A stretch of DNA of 64,000 bases, taken from Flavobacterium tistrianum. GTDB taxonomy: Bacteria > Bacteroidota > Bacteroidia > Flavobacteriales > Flavobacteriaceae. The stretch covers positions 248,001 to 312,000 of the forward strand of contig NZ_QJRH01000069.1 in the NCBI RefSeq assembly GCF_003254545.1, given 5' to 3'. The translations under genes and the position numbers were made by a program. This document shows positions 33,614 through 42,184 of this stretch, piece after piece. The notes beneath the pieces are model-generated. The model was not told where the DNA came from, did no database searches, and saw only the letters and a program-made list of their open reading frames with translations. Position 1 is the first letter of the stretch, and the number at the start of each line of letters is the position of its first letter.

Positions 33614-34792
33614 CTATTTTAGTTTTTGAAGTCTTAATAATGCCTCAAGATAGTAATAATCTGCATAATTTATAGAACAATCTATCTCACTATTTGCTGG
33701 TTTATGTCCTGTCGAATGCAATAAAAAAGCTGAGTTTAAATCATGACTCTGATAATTATTAGAAAGTGAGACGATCATCTTTTTGGCTTTTGTCAAATAT
33801 TCAGCTTTTAAATTCTTGTCTTTTGTATAAGAACTTAATTCTAACAATGCAGATGAAACAATCGCCGCTGCCGAAGCATCGCGAGGTTCGTTAGGAATGT
33901 TTGGCGCATTAAAATCCCAATACGGAATTAAATCTTCTGTTGTTAATTTGTCCAAATAAACACGCGTTAGTTTATGAGCAAAATCTAAAAACTTAACATC
34001 TTTTGTTTCTCTATAAGTCATCGTGAAACCATAGATCGCCCACGCCTGACCACGTGCCCACATACTGTCATCACTATATCCTTGCGCTGTTCTTCCTTTT
34101 ATTTTTTTACCCGTTTCAAAATCATAGATTATAACATGATAAGAAGTATTATCTGGTCTAAAATGATTTGCCATTGTAGTTTCGGCATGTTTTACAGCAA
34201 TGTCGTAAAGTTTTTTGTTTCCTCCATTTTTAGATGCCCAAAACAAAAGCTCCAAATTCATCATATTATCAATGATCGTATTATGACCGCCCATTTTATT
34301 ATGCGGCCAAGATTGGATTGTTCCCACTTTTGGATTAAAAAGTGTTGCCAATGTATCTGCAGTTCTTAAGATAATTTGCTTGTATTCTGGATTTTTAGTC
34401 AATCTGTATCCATTCCCGAAACTATTAAAAACTTGAAATCCTAAATCGTGATCAGCAGCTTTACTAGTTGATAGTGGCGTTAAAAAACGACTGAATTTAT
34501 CTGCTTCTTTTTCCCATTTTTTATCTTTTGTTGCTTCATACAAAAACCATAATTCTCCAGGCCAGAATCCGCTAGTCCAATCTTTATAGCCAACAAATTT
34601 CCATTCATTGCTTCCGTTCGGAACTGTTCTTGGAGAAGTTCCGTCGTTTGGAATCACTTTTAATGTTTTTGAAGCTTGCTCTGCGCAATAATCCAATTGC
34701 TTTTTGACATTAAACGAATTGTCTTTTTGAGAATAGCCTTGATTTCCTAAAAGAAACAAAGCTGCAATCAGGGTAAAAAATTTTGCCTTCAT
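33614..34792 (-). CDS. GH88 glycoside hydrolase (unsaturated glucuronyl hydrolase type)
   Basis: The 392-residue enzyme has a Sec signal peptide (ends GYSQ, residue 21), so it is periplasmic or secreted. The alpha/alpha-barrel markers of GH88 are present: GYKDWTSGFWPGELWFLYEA near 68-88, DHDLGFQVFNSFGNGY near 115 and HNTIIDNMMNLELLFWASKN near 170. The two aspartates in DHDLG and IDNMM are the catalytic pair in known members. GH88 removes unsaturated uronic acids left by polysaccharide lyases, for example from pectin, ulvan or glycosaminoglycans. No lyase gene or SusCD pair is near, so the polysaccharide cannot be named. Confidence 0.9.
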   Translation of the reverse strand: MKAKFFTLIAALFLLGNQGYSQKDNSFNVKKQLDYCAEQASKTLKVIPNDGTSPRTVPNGSNEWKFVGYKDWTSGFWPGELWFLYEATKDKKWEKEADKFSRFLTPLSTSKAADHDLGFQVFNSFGNGYRLTKNPEYKQIILRTADTLATLFNPKVGTIQSWPHNKMGGHNTIIDNMMNLELLFWASKNGGNKKLYDIAVKHAETTMANHFRPDNTSYHVIIYDFETGKKIKGRTAQGYSDDSMWARGQAWAIYGFTMTYRETKDVKFLDFAHKLTRVYLDKLTTEDLIPYWDFNAPNIPNEPRDASAAAIVSSALLELSSYTKDKNLKAEYLTKAKKMIVSLSNNYQSHDLNSAFLLHSTGHKPANSEIDCSINYADYYYLEALLRLQKLK

Positions 34793-34930
34793 GTGGTTTC
34801 TTGATAAATAGTTATTTTAACCGATAAATGTATGAAATAAAGTAAATCGATTCTGGTTTTGTATTTTTTGCTCCCTAAAAACGGATTATTGATGCACTAC
34901 TTCATTCATGTTTTTTCCTGTTCTGCTTCT

Positions 34931-34959
34931 CTTTGTCAAAGTTTAAAACTTTGACAAAG
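34931..34959. repeat. 29-bp palindrome, copy 1 (transposase-associated)
   Basis: CTTTGTCAAAGTTT and its exact complement AAACTTTGACAAAG face each other across one A. Each arm is itself built on CTTTG-N-CAAAG. It lies 14 bp beyond the stop of the transposase gene. Confidence 0.85.
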
Positions 34960-34972
34960 ATTCTTTAATACC

Positions 34973-35575
34973 TCAGAATTTGAAATCAATGATATTATTA
35001 TGGCAAAAAACAAAATTCTCCAAATCATCAAAATACTTAATAACTTCACTTCTTTTTAAGTTTGTTTTTAATGAAGATAAAACAGTTACATATGACGAAA
35101 ACTTATAAGTCTTGAAATCTTTTTTAATATCTATAGGATTTTGATGAACATAAATAATTAAATTCCTCAAGTACTTTTCAGAATCTATCTTCTTTCTTTT
35201 AAAAGGAGATTCAAACAATGGACCATGTCTATAAAAAACTTTATTATAAGCCTGAGTATAAGAACTAATAAATTTACTTAATTGCTTACGAGCAAGACTT
35301 TCTATTGAGTGCAATCCTTTTTTAATTGGCTTATTATTTTTTTCTTCGAAGAAATCCAACAAATCTTTTTGAGATTTAATTTTAATTACAAAATGAAAGT
35401 GATTCGGCATTAGACAATAAGCATTCAGATCAAGGACATGACTCAAATATTTAAGGAACTGGGACATGAAAAATTTGTAATTATCATTTTCTTGAAAAAC
35501 TTTATCTCCAGTAACTCCTCGATTATAAATATGATAAAAACAGTCTGGTTCTAAATTTTGATTTCTGATATCCAC
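34973..35575 (-). CDS. REP-associated tyrosine transposase (RAYT), IS200-like Y1 family
   Basis: The 200-residue protein is a single-strand DNA transposase of the HUH class. The metal-binding HUH motif is H59-F-H61 in CLMPNHFHFVIK. The catalytic tyrosine is Tyr142 in IIYVHQNP, both typical of the Y1/RAYT group. FYHIYNRG near the start and SYTQAYNKVFYRHGPLFESP are further family marks. RAYTs are single-copy genes linked to palindromic REP sequences and do not carry terminal IS ends. Here the gene is flanked by three copies of a 29-bp palindrome, which fits. The frame is intact and motifs are complete, so it may be active. Confidence 0.9.
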   Translation of the reverse strand: MDIRNQNLEPDCFYHIYNRGVTGDKVFQENDNYKFFMSQFLKYLSHVLDLNAYCLMPNHFHFVIKIKSQKDLLDFFEEKNNKPIKKGLHSIESLARKQLSKFISSYTQAYNKVFYRHGPLFESPFKRKKIDSEKYLRNLIIYVHQNPIDIKKDFKTYKFSSYVTVLSSLKTNLKRSEVIKYFDDLENFVFCHNNIIDFKF

Positions 35576-35653
35576 TAATTTAATTTCTTTAAAAATTAGA
35601 AAATCAAAAATATAAAAAATAAGATTTTTCTTAAAAAAAATCTATAAAGAAAT

Positions 35654-35682
35654 CTTTGTCAAAGTTTTGAACTTTGACAAAG
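35654..35682. repeat. 29-bp palindrome, copy 2
   Basis: CTTTGTCAAAGTTTT, then GAACTTTGACAAAG, the same unit as at 34931, with a near-perfect stem. It lies 79 bp upstream of the transposase start. Confidence 0.85.
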
Positions 35683-35731
35683 AGAAATCATCACGTTTCA
35701 TTAGAAAACTTGATTTGCTTTAGATGGAAAT

Positions 35732-35760
35732 CTTTGTCAAAGTTTTAAACTTTAACAAAG
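35732..35760. repeat. 29-bp palindrome, copy 3
   Basis: CTTTGTCAAAGTTTT, then AAACTTTAACAAAG; one arm has a G to A change. It is spaced 78 bp (start to start) from copy 2 in the same orientation. Confidence 0.85.
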
Positions 35761-35780
35761 AGGAATTACAACTGATTATA

Positions 35781-35788
35781 TACATTTG
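35781..35788 (+). promoter_or_regulatory. -7 element TACATTTG for the DUF2809 gene
   Basis: TACATTTG is an exact match, 25 bp before the TTG start at 35813 and just behind palindrome copy 3. Confidence 0.5.
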
Positions 35789-35812
35789 CTTTAACCAAAA
35801 CCCAATCTCAAC

Positions 35813-36196
35813 TTGAACAAAACTAGAACTAGCTATTTCTTAATCTTTCTAAGCATCATTTTCCTCGGAATCTTTTCAAGAAAAATCTCTTTTATCCCTT
35901 TATGGATTGGCGATTTTCTATATGCTCTCATGATTTACTTTTTAGTTCGAATATTTCTTCCATTTAAAAATGTTTTCTTAATTGCATTCCTTTCTCTATT
36001 GATTTGTTATGGAATTGAATTTCTACAATCGTACCAAGGCGAATGGATGATCGAACTTAGAAAAACACTTTTTGGAAGATATGTTCTAGGACAAGGATTT
36101 CTGTGGGAAGATATTCTGGCTTATACTTTTGGAATACTTACTGCTTTTATGGCAGAAAAGTTGACTTTGAATTTTCTCAATCAAAAGTCTGTGTGA
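35813..36196 (+). CDS. DUF2809 membrane protein
   Basis: The 127-residue protein has about four membrane helices and the DUF2809 signature (FSRKISFIPLWIGDFLYALM and IEFLQSYQGEWM...TLFGRYVLGQGF). The family is of unknown function. The start is TTG; no ATG is in a sensible position and the promoter position agrees. Its last 20 bp overlap the 3' end of the opposing ABC transporter gene, tail to tail. Confidence 0.8.
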   Translation: MNKTRTSYFLIFLSIIFLGIFSRKISFIPLWIGDFLYALMIYFLVRIFLPFKNVFLIAFLSLLICYGIEFLQSYQGEWMIELRKTLFGRYVLGQGFLWEDILAYTFGILTAFMAEKLTLNFLNQKSV

Positions 36197-37955
36197 TTTT
36201 TTCGATGTTTAAACTGTTTGCCATTGCCATAAATATTTGATGGTATGTTCCTTTATTATCATACAATTCATCGTGAGTTCCTTTTTCGACACATCGTCCT
36301 TTTTCTAAAACAATAATATTTGAGGCGTCAATAATTTGAGAAATACTATGCGATATGATAATCACAGTTCTGTCTTTTTTTATGGCATCTAAAGACTTTT
36401 TAATTTGTTCTGTTGCAATGGCATCCAAACTTGCGGTAGGCTCATCTAGAAAAATAATCGGTGGGTTTTTTAGAAAAAGTCTAGCAATGGCAATACGTTG
36501 CTGCTGACCGCCCGAAAGCAAATGCGCATCTGAATCGTAACCTTTTGGCAACTGAATTACCTGTTCGTGAATATAGGCTTGTTTTGCTGCTTCTATTACT
36601 TCATCCTTCGAAGCTCCAGGATTTCCATATAAAATATTTTCGGCTATTGTTCCTTTAAAAATGTGATTTTTCTGAAGCACCAATCCGATATTTTTACGTA
36701 GAAAATCGGTGTTATATTCAACCAAATCAACTCCATCTAAAAAGATCTGTCCTGACGTTGGAAGATAAAATTTATCCAGCAAATTGATAATCGTACTTTT
36801 TCCAGCTCCGCTTAATCCGACCAAAGCCGTGGTTTCATTTGGTTTTACAGTGAAATTAATATCAAAAAGAGCTTGAGTTCCATTTGGATATACAAAATCT
36901 ACATTTTTCACTTCTATTAATCCAACAATTTTTTCTGGAATATAATCTCCACTGGTCTCAACTTCTTTTTCTGCTTCCAGAATATCAAAGAATCCTTCCG
37001 AATAAATCAAAGCATCATTTACTTCGTCATAAATTCTATGCAATTGTCTAATTGGCGATGAAACATTATTGAATAACATAATATGAAACATAATGGCCCC
37101 AATTGTCATTTGATTATTCAAAACAAAATAAGCCGTAAGAATAATGATTATTACTACTCCAATCTGTTCGACAAAACTTTTAATACTTTCAAAAATAAAA
37201 CTGGTCTTTCTTGTTTGCAGTTGATTTTCGGTCATTTCGTATTGAATCTTTTCATGACGATCGGCTTCTGTAGATTCCCGAACAAAAGATTTTATTACCG
37301 TTATCGATTCAATTAAACTGATGATTCCGTTATTTTTAGTTTCACGATAATTACGCATTCTTCGTCTAAATCCGCTCAATTTTGTTGCCTGCAATTGACT
37401 TATATAAAAATAAATCGGAATAATACACAAACTTACCAAACCCACATAAACATTGGCATAAAACATAATTACCAAAGCGACAAAAGCGTTGGCAAATAAG
37501 GGAAGAATATCAATAAAAAAGTTTTGCACCAATCGCGTTAAACTGCTAATTCCGGCATCAATTCTCGTTTGGAGTTTCCCGCTTTCATTTTCATCAGAAG
37601 TGTAAAACTCCATTCTATAACTTAGAATTTTTTCTACAATGGTTTGAGAGATATCACGGGTAATGAAAATTCGGAGTTTTTCTCCATAGAATTTCTGTCC
37701 AAATTGCACAACAGAATTAACCAATTCTTTAGTTAACAATACAATACTAATAATTCCGAGCAAATGAAATCCTTTCGATAATGGTTCATGAGCAACCATC
37801 AAATTGTTTATGGTATCGACAGTATATTTTAAGATTACAGCATTTACCTGCGCTGCAAATGAACCTAAAAATGTGAGCAGTAAAGTTGCAATTACCATTT
37901 TTCTGTACGGCTTTACAAAAGGCAGGATTTTTTTATAAAGTACTGATAATTGCAT
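36177..37955 (-). CDS. ABC exporter, fused membrane and ATPase domains
   Basis: The 592-residue half-transporter has six membrane helices over about 1-310 and a nucleotide-binding domain from about 345. Walker A is GLSGAGKST, the signature is LSGGQQQRIAIARL and Walker B is PPIIFLDEPTASLD. The layout is that of MsbA/multidrug exporters, which work as homodimers. No partner gene is adjacent and the substrate is unknown. A TATATTTG element lies at 37980-37987. Confidence 0.93.
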   Translation of the reverse strand: MQLSVLYKKILPFVKPYRKMVIATLLLTFLGSFAAQVNAVILKYTVDTINNLMVAHEPLSKGFHLLGIISIVLLTKELVNSVVQFGQKFYGEKLRIFITRDISQTIVEKILSYRMEFYTSDENESGKLQTRIDAGISSLTRLVQNFFIDILPLFANAFVALVIMFYANVYVGLVSLCIIPIYFYISQLQATKLSGFRRRMRNYRETKNNGIISLIESITVIKSFVRESTEADRHEKIQYEMTENQLQTRKTSFIFESIKSFVEQIGVVIIIILTAYFVLNNQMTIGAIMFHIMLFNNVSSPIRQLHRIYDEVNDALIYSEGFFDILEAEKEVETSGDYIPEKIVGLIEVKNVDFVYPNGTQALFDINFTVKPNETTALVGLSGAGKSTIINLLDKFYLPTSGQIFLDGVDLVEYNTDFLRKNIGLVLQKNHIFKGTIAENILYGNPGASKDEVIEAAKQAYIHEQVIQLPKGYDSDAHLLSGGQQQRIAIARLFLKNPPIIFLDEPTASLDAIATEQIKKSLDAIKKDRTVIIISHSISQIIDASNIIVLEKGRCVEKGTHDELYDNKGTYHQIFMAMANSLNIEKITQTFD

Positions 37956-37979
37956 TTATTTGAATTTTAGCTAACATAT

Positions 37980-38002
37980 CAAATATAAGAATTCTAAATT
38001 TG
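37980..38002. promoter_or_regulatory. Overlapping divergent promoters
   Basis: Reverse-strand TATATTTG (37980-37987) serves the ABC exporter. Forward TAAATTTG (37995-38002) lies 30 bp before the rdgB ATG. The two -7 elements are 7 bp apart, so the promoters may compete. Confidence 0.45.
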
Positions 38003-38031
38003 TGTTGAAAATCATTTAAACACTTAATTCT

Positions 38032-38610
38032 ATGAAACTCGTTTTCGCTTCAAACAATAAAAATAAAATCGCCGAAATTCAAAGTATGCTTCCTGAAAGC
38101 ATTAAAATATTAAGCTTAGAAGACATAAATTGTTTAGAAGATATTCCGGAAACAGCTGATACCATAGAAGGAAATGCCATTTTGAAAGCCGATTATGTAA
38201 CCCAGAAATATGGCTATAATTGTTTCGCAGATGATACAGGCTTAGAGGTGAATGCTTTAAATGGAGAACCTGGAGTTTATTCTGCGAGATATGCTGGCGA
38301 GCAAAAAAATGCAGATGATAATATGAACAAGCTTTTGGAAGCTTTGAAAAATGAAGAAAACCGCAGTGCCCAGTTCAAGACCGTTATCACTTTGAATCTT
38401 GACGGAAAACAATATCTATTTACCGGAATTGCAAAAGGAGACATCACGCTAACCAAAACAGGAACAAACGGTTTTGGCTACGATCCTATTTTTAAGCCTG
38501 AAAATTTCAATGAAACCTTTGCAGAACTGCCTTTAGCAACCAAAAACACGATTGGTCATCGCGGAAAAGCCGTTAAGCAACTAATTGATTTTCTGAGCAC
38601 CACAAAATAA
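38032..38610 (+). CDS. rdgB: Non-canonical purine NTP pyrophosphatase (RdgB/HAM1)
   Basis: The 192-residue enzyme hydrolyses ITP, dITP and XTP to monophosphates, clearing deaminated purines. Family marks are FASNNKNKIAEIQSML at the start, FADDTGLEVNALNGEPGVYS near 64-83, GFGYDPIFKP near 148-157 and the closing S/T-H-R-type segment TIGHRGKAVKQL. The length is normal and all motifs are intact. It is a single-gene unit. Confidence 0.95.
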   Translation: MKLVFASNNKNKIAEIQSMLPESIKILSLEDINCLEDIPETADTIEGNAILKADYVTQKYGYNCFADDTGLEVNALNGEPGVYSARYAGEQKNADDNMNKLLEALKNEENRSAQFKTVITLNLDGKQYLFTGIAKGDITLTKTGTNGFGYDPIFKPENFNETFAELPLATKNTIGHRGKAVKQLIDFLSTTK

Positions 38611-38785
38611 TTGTTTAAAATACAACATTTTAGAGGCTAAATTTTACATTTCACGACGTATTTTTTGGCCTCTTTCTGCGTTTCTAGCAAAAATTTATTT
38701 TAATAAAACTGTAACTTTTTGATAATCAATTCTTAACAAATACATAATTCTTAAAATCGTATTAGTTTATCTGAATAATTAACAG

Positions 38786-38793
38786 TAATTTTG
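38786..38793 (+). promoter_or_regulatory. -7 element TAATTTTG for the helicase gene
   Basis: TAATTTTG fits TAnnTTTG, 21 bp before the ATG at 38814. Confidence 0.5.
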
Positions 38794-38813
38794 CACCCTA
38801 TTTTAAAACACAT

Positions 38814-40727
38814 ATGAATAAATTTGAACAATTAGGATTGAATGAATCGTTACTGAAGGCGATTTTAGATCTAGGATTTGAAAATCCGTCAGAGGTACAG
38901 GAAAAGGCGATTCCCCTATTATTGGAAAAAGACACGGATATGGTTGCGTTGGCTCAAACAGGGACAGGGAAAACGGCAGCTTTCGGTTTTCCGCTAATTC
39001 AAAAAATTGATGCCGACAACAGAAATACACAAGCATTAGTTTTATCGCCAACACGCGAGTTATGTTTACAGATTACTAACGAACTTAAAAACTACTCAAA
39101 ATACGAAAAAGGTATTAATGTGGTAGCAGTTTACGGAGGAGCTAGTATAACAGAGCAAGCAAGAGAAGTAAAAAGAGGTGCACAAATTATTGTGGCAACT
39201 CCAGGAAGAATGCAAGACATGATTAACAGAGGTTTGGTAAACATTAAAAACATAGATTACTGTGTTCTTGATGAGGCTGACGAAATGTTAAACATGGGAT
39301 TCTATGATGATATCGTATCTATTTTATCAGATACTCCAGATGAAAAAAGTACATGGTTGTTTTCTGCAACTATGCCACAAGAGGTTGCTAGAATTGCAAA
39401 ACAATTCATGAGCGATCCATTAGAGATTACTGTTGGAACAAAAAATTCAGGTTCATCTACAGTTTCTCACGAATTTTATTTAGTAAATGCTCGTGACCGT
39501 TACGAAGCTTTAAAACGTTTAGCTGATGCTAATCCAGACATTTTCTCTGTAGTTTTCTGTCGTACAAAGAGAGACACGCAAGCTATTGCTGAGAAATTAA
39601 TTGAAGATGGATATAGCGCCGCTGCGTTACACGGAGATTTATCTCAAGCACAACGTGATGGTGTAATGAAATCGTTCCGTGGAAGACAAATCCAGATGCT
39701 TGTTGCTACTGACGTTGCTGCACGTGGTATTGACGTTGATAACGTAACTCACGTTGTAAACTATCAATTGCCAGACGAAATTGAAACATACAACCACCGT
39801 TCTGGACGTACAGGTAGAGCTGGAAAATTAGGTACTTCTATTGTAATTGTTACAAAAAGCGAGTTACGTAAAATTTCTTCTATCGAGAGAATCATCAAAC
39901 AAAAATTCGAAGAAAAGACTATTCCATCTGGAATTGAAATCTGCGAAATTCAGTTGTTACACTTAGCAAACAAAATTAAAGATACTGAGGTTGATCACGA
40001 AATTGACAACTATTTACCAGCAATCAACAATGTTCTTGAAGATTTATCTAAAGAAGAATTGATTAAGAAAATGGTTTCAGTAGAATTTAACCGTTTCATC
40101 ACTTACTATAAAAAGAATAGAGATATTTCTGTTTCTGGTGGCGAAAGACGCGAAAGAGGTGATTCTGAACCAAGAGAATTCAGCAATAATGGAGCAGTTC
40201 GTTATTTTGTAAACATTGGTTCTAGAGACAACTTTGACTGGATGTCATTAAAAGATTACTTGAAAGAAACATTAGATTTAGGTCGTGATGATATCTTTAA
40301 AGTAGATGTAAAAGAAGGTTTCTCTTTCTTTAACACAGATCCACAGCATACTGACAAAGTAATGGACGTTTTAAACAACGTACAATTAGAAGGTCGTCGT
40401 ATCAATGTTGAGATTTCTAAAAATGATGGTGGTGGAAGACGCGACCATAACAACCGTGGCGGAAGACGCGATTCTGGAAGAAGAGACGGAAATTTTGCTC
40501 CAAGACGCGAAGGCGGATTTAGAAGCGACAGAGGCTCAAGAGACGGAGGTTCACGCGATGGCGGATCTCGTGACGGAGGTTTTAGAGGTGACAGAAACTC
40601 ATCTTCAAGAAGAGATGGTGGTTTTAGAAGTTCTGCTCCAAGAAATGAAGGTGGTTCAGACAGAGCTCCAAGACGTTCTGAAAACTTTGGCGATAGCTCA
40701 AGACCAAGAAGATCAAGAAGAGATTAA
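38814..40727 (+). CDS. DEAD-box RNA helicase (CsdA/DeaD type) with Arg/Gly-rich tail
   Basis: The 637-residue ATP-dependent RNA helicase has every motif: Q-motif region, AQTGTGKTAAF (I), PTRELCLQI (Ia), DEADEMLNMGF (II), SATMP (III) and HRSGRTGRAG (VI). After the two RecA-like domains comes a DbpA-type RNA-binding domain at about 455-535 (VRYFVNIGSRDNFDWMSLKD). A basic tail of about 95 residues with RDGG and RRDGG repeats ends the chain. Such helicases support ribosome assembly and cold growth. The tail would bind RNA non-specifically and promote condensation, by analogy. Confidence 0.95.
   Translation: MNKFEQLGLNESLLKAILDLGFENPSEVQEKAIPLLLEKDTDMVALAQTGTGKTAAFGFPLIQKIDADNRNTQALVLSPTRELCLQITNELKNYSKYEKGINVVAVYGGASITEQAREVKRGAQIIVATPGRMQDMINRGLVNIKNIDYCVLDEADEMLNMGFYDDIVSILSDTPDEKSTWLFSATMPQEVARIAKQFMSDPLEITVGTKNSGSSTVSHEFYLVNARDRYEALKRLADANPDIFSVVFCRTKRDTQAIAEKLIEDGYSAAALHGDLSQAQRDGVMKSFRGRQIQMLVATDVAARGIDVDNVTHVVNYQLPDEIETYNHRSGRTGRAGKLGTSIVIVTKSELRKISSIERIIKQKFEEKTIPSGIEICEIQLLHLANKIKDTEVDHEIDNYLPAINNVLEDLSKEELIKKMVSVEFNRFITYYKKNRDISVSGGERRERGDSEPREFSNNGAVRYFVNIGSRDNFDWMSLKDYLKETLDLGRDDIFKVDVKEGFSFFNTDPQHTDKVMDVLNNVQLEGRRINVEISKNDGGGRRDHNNRGGRRDSGRRDGNFAPRREGGFRSDRGSRDGGSRDGGSRDGGFRGDRNSSSRRDGGFRSSAPRNEGGSDRAPRRSENFGDSSRPRRSRRD
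40432..40724 (+). repeat. Coding repeats for the Arg/Gly-rich tail
   Basis: Units such as GGAAGACGCGA and GGTTCACGCGATGGCGG repeat with variation. They encode three successive S-R-D-G-G and further R-R-D-G units. The overlapping frame on the same strand is an artefact of the repeats. Confidence 0.65.
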
Positions 40728-40748
40728 TAATCTAATTTCTTAAAATAC

Positions 40749-40791
40749 AAAATCCCAAATTCCAATTTTATACGGAATTTGGGATTTTTTC
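40749..40791 (+). terminator. Rho-independent terminator of the helicase gene
   Basis: AAAATCCCAAATTCC pairs exactly with GGAATTTGGGATTTT, then a T run. Confidence 0.88.
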
Positions 40792-40900
40792 TTATATCTA
40801 ATAATCTTATCAATGTCTTTGTTAATTTTCTTATAATTAAATTCCAAGACTGCGAGATATTTAATCCCTATTTACTACTTTTAGAGCTTTAAATCAGGAT

Positions 40901-41683
40901 ATGAAATATTTCGCAATTTTCTTTTTTACACTTCTCGCTAACATTGGTTTTGCACAAGATACGCAAGATACACAGCCAACAGTTCCACAAAGAGTTTCAG
41001 GTTACGTTATTAACGACGACAGCAAACAGCCACTTGCTGGAGTAAACATCATTAACACCAACAAGGTACGTGGTGCAAAATCTGATGAAAAAGGATATTT
41101 TGAAATTGATGTACAAGTCAACGATACGCTACATTTTTCTATCCTAGGATTTCAATCGCTAAGAATCAGAGTTACAAATGACTGGATAAAAAATAAAGTA
41201 ACTAGAATTCAGCTTACTGAAAAAGCAATTGCTTTGGAAGAGGTTGTTATTGCTCCGTTTTCTTTAACAGGATATCTTGAAATTGACTCTAAATTAATTC
41301 CAACAAAAGAAAACTATCGTTACAGTATTTCTGGTCTTACACAAGGTTATGAAGCTGGAGAATATGCGCCAAATGCCTTTGGAAAAGTCCTCGGTTCAAT
41401 TTTCAATCCTGCCGATATGCTCTATAATTTCTTTGGCAAGAATGGTAAAGAACTCAAGAAACTGAAGGAAATGAAAAAAGATGACACTGTTCGTACACTT
41501 TTAGAATCCAAATATGATCGTGAAACGGTTGCAGTATTACTAGGTATCAGCAAAGACGAAATTCCTGAAATTATGCATCGTTGCAACTATTCTGATTCTT
41601 TCATCCAAACGGCAAATGATCTCCAGATTATGGATGCAATAAGCGCTTGTTATGAACAGTATAAAGTTTTGAAACGAAATTAA
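40901..41683 (+). CDS. Carboxypeptidase-regulatory-like domain protein, exported
   Basis: The 260-residue protein has a signal peptide ending GFAQ (residue 19). A beta-sandwich domain follows at about 30-110 of the CarboxypepD_reg-like family (VSGYVINDDSKQPLAGVNII, then KSDEKGYFEIDV and LEEVVIAP). In SusC-type receptors this domain is followed by a plug and barrel. Here only about 150 helical residues follow, with no barrel. It is therefore a stand-alone exported protein of unknown role. It is transcribed alone with its own terminator. Confidence 0.82.
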   Translation: MKYFAIFFFTLLANIGFAQDTQDTQPTVPQRVSGYVINDDSKQPLAGVNIINTNKVRGAKSDEKGYFEIDVQVNDTLHFSILGFQSLRIRVTNDWIKNKVTRIQLTEKAIALEEVVIAPFSLTGYLEIDSKLIPTKENYRYSISGLTQGYEAGEYAPNAFGKVLGSIFNPADMLYNFFGKNGKELKKLKEMKKDDTVRTLLESKYDRETVAVLLGISKDEIPEIMHRCNYSDSFIQTANDLQIMDAISACYEQYKVLKRN

Positions 41684-41700
41684 AGCCACAACATAAAAAA

Positions 41701-41735
41701 TCAATCCTCATTTTTAAAATTGAGGATTTTTTTTG
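41701..41735 (+). terminator. Rho-independent terminator
   Basis: AATCCTCA pairs with TGAGGATT, followed by a T8 run, 20 bp after the stop at 41683. Confidence 0.85.
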
Positions 41736-41774
41736 TTTTAAATATAACTACTAACTACCTAAACCACAAAAAAA

Positions 41775-42113
41775 ATGTCTACAATACCTTTTCAGACGAT
41801 TGATTGGAGTCAAATCGAAAAAACAGAACACACAGGAGAAACCGGAATTGCTTATTGGCAGACCATACAATTAGGAGGTTTACGTGTTCGAAAAGTTGTT
41901 TACAGTAAAAATTATCTTGCAGATCACTGGTGTCAAAAAGGACACATTGTGCATTGTTTGAAAGGGGATTTTATCAGTGAATTAGATAACGGTGAAAAAA
42001 TGACATTGACAAAGGGAATGACCTATATTGTTTCTGACGATATGAGTTCTCATCGCTCTATTACAACTAAAGGTGTCGAACTACTAATAATAGATGGAGA
42101 CTTTTTAGTTTAG
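41775..42113 (+). CDS. DHCW-motif cupin-fold protein
   Basis: The 112-residue protein has the small cupin fold of the family named for a D-H-C-W motif, here D-H-W-C (LADHWCQKGHIVHCLKGDF, about 51-70). The second cupin strand includes MTYIVSDDMSSHRS. Histidines in these segments could bind a metal. No signal peptide is present, so it is cytosolic. The function of the family is unknown. It lies between a terminator and a long inverted repeat. Confidence 0.85.
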   Translation: MSTIPFQTIDWSQIEKTEHTGETGIAYWQTIQLGGLRVRKVVYSKNYLADHWCQKGHIVHCLKGDFISELDNGEKMTLTKGMTYIVSDDMSSHRSITTKGVELLIIDGDFLV

Positions 42114-42114
42114 T

Positions 42115-42178
42115 TTAGTCTCAGTTTACAGTCTCAGTTCACAGTTTTACAAAACTGATCACTGAGACTGTGACTGAA
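42115..42178. repeat. Inverted repeat of the CAGTCTCAGT family
   Basis: ACAGTCTCAGTTCACAGTTTT (42128-42148) faces AAAACTGATCACTGAGACTGT (42151-42171) with few mismatches. It fills the gap between the facing stops at 42113 and 42185. Confidence 0.75.
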
Positions 42179-42184
42179 AACTAT

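Noticed and set aside
34931..35760. CRISPR array or insertion sequence ends around the transposase
   Set aside because: Only three palindromes with unequal spacing and no unique spacers of constant size; no terminal repeats or target duplication seen.
40405..40743. 112-codon acidic frame overlapping the helicase tail
   Set aside because: It is the second frame of the Arg/Gly repeats and has no independent start signal.
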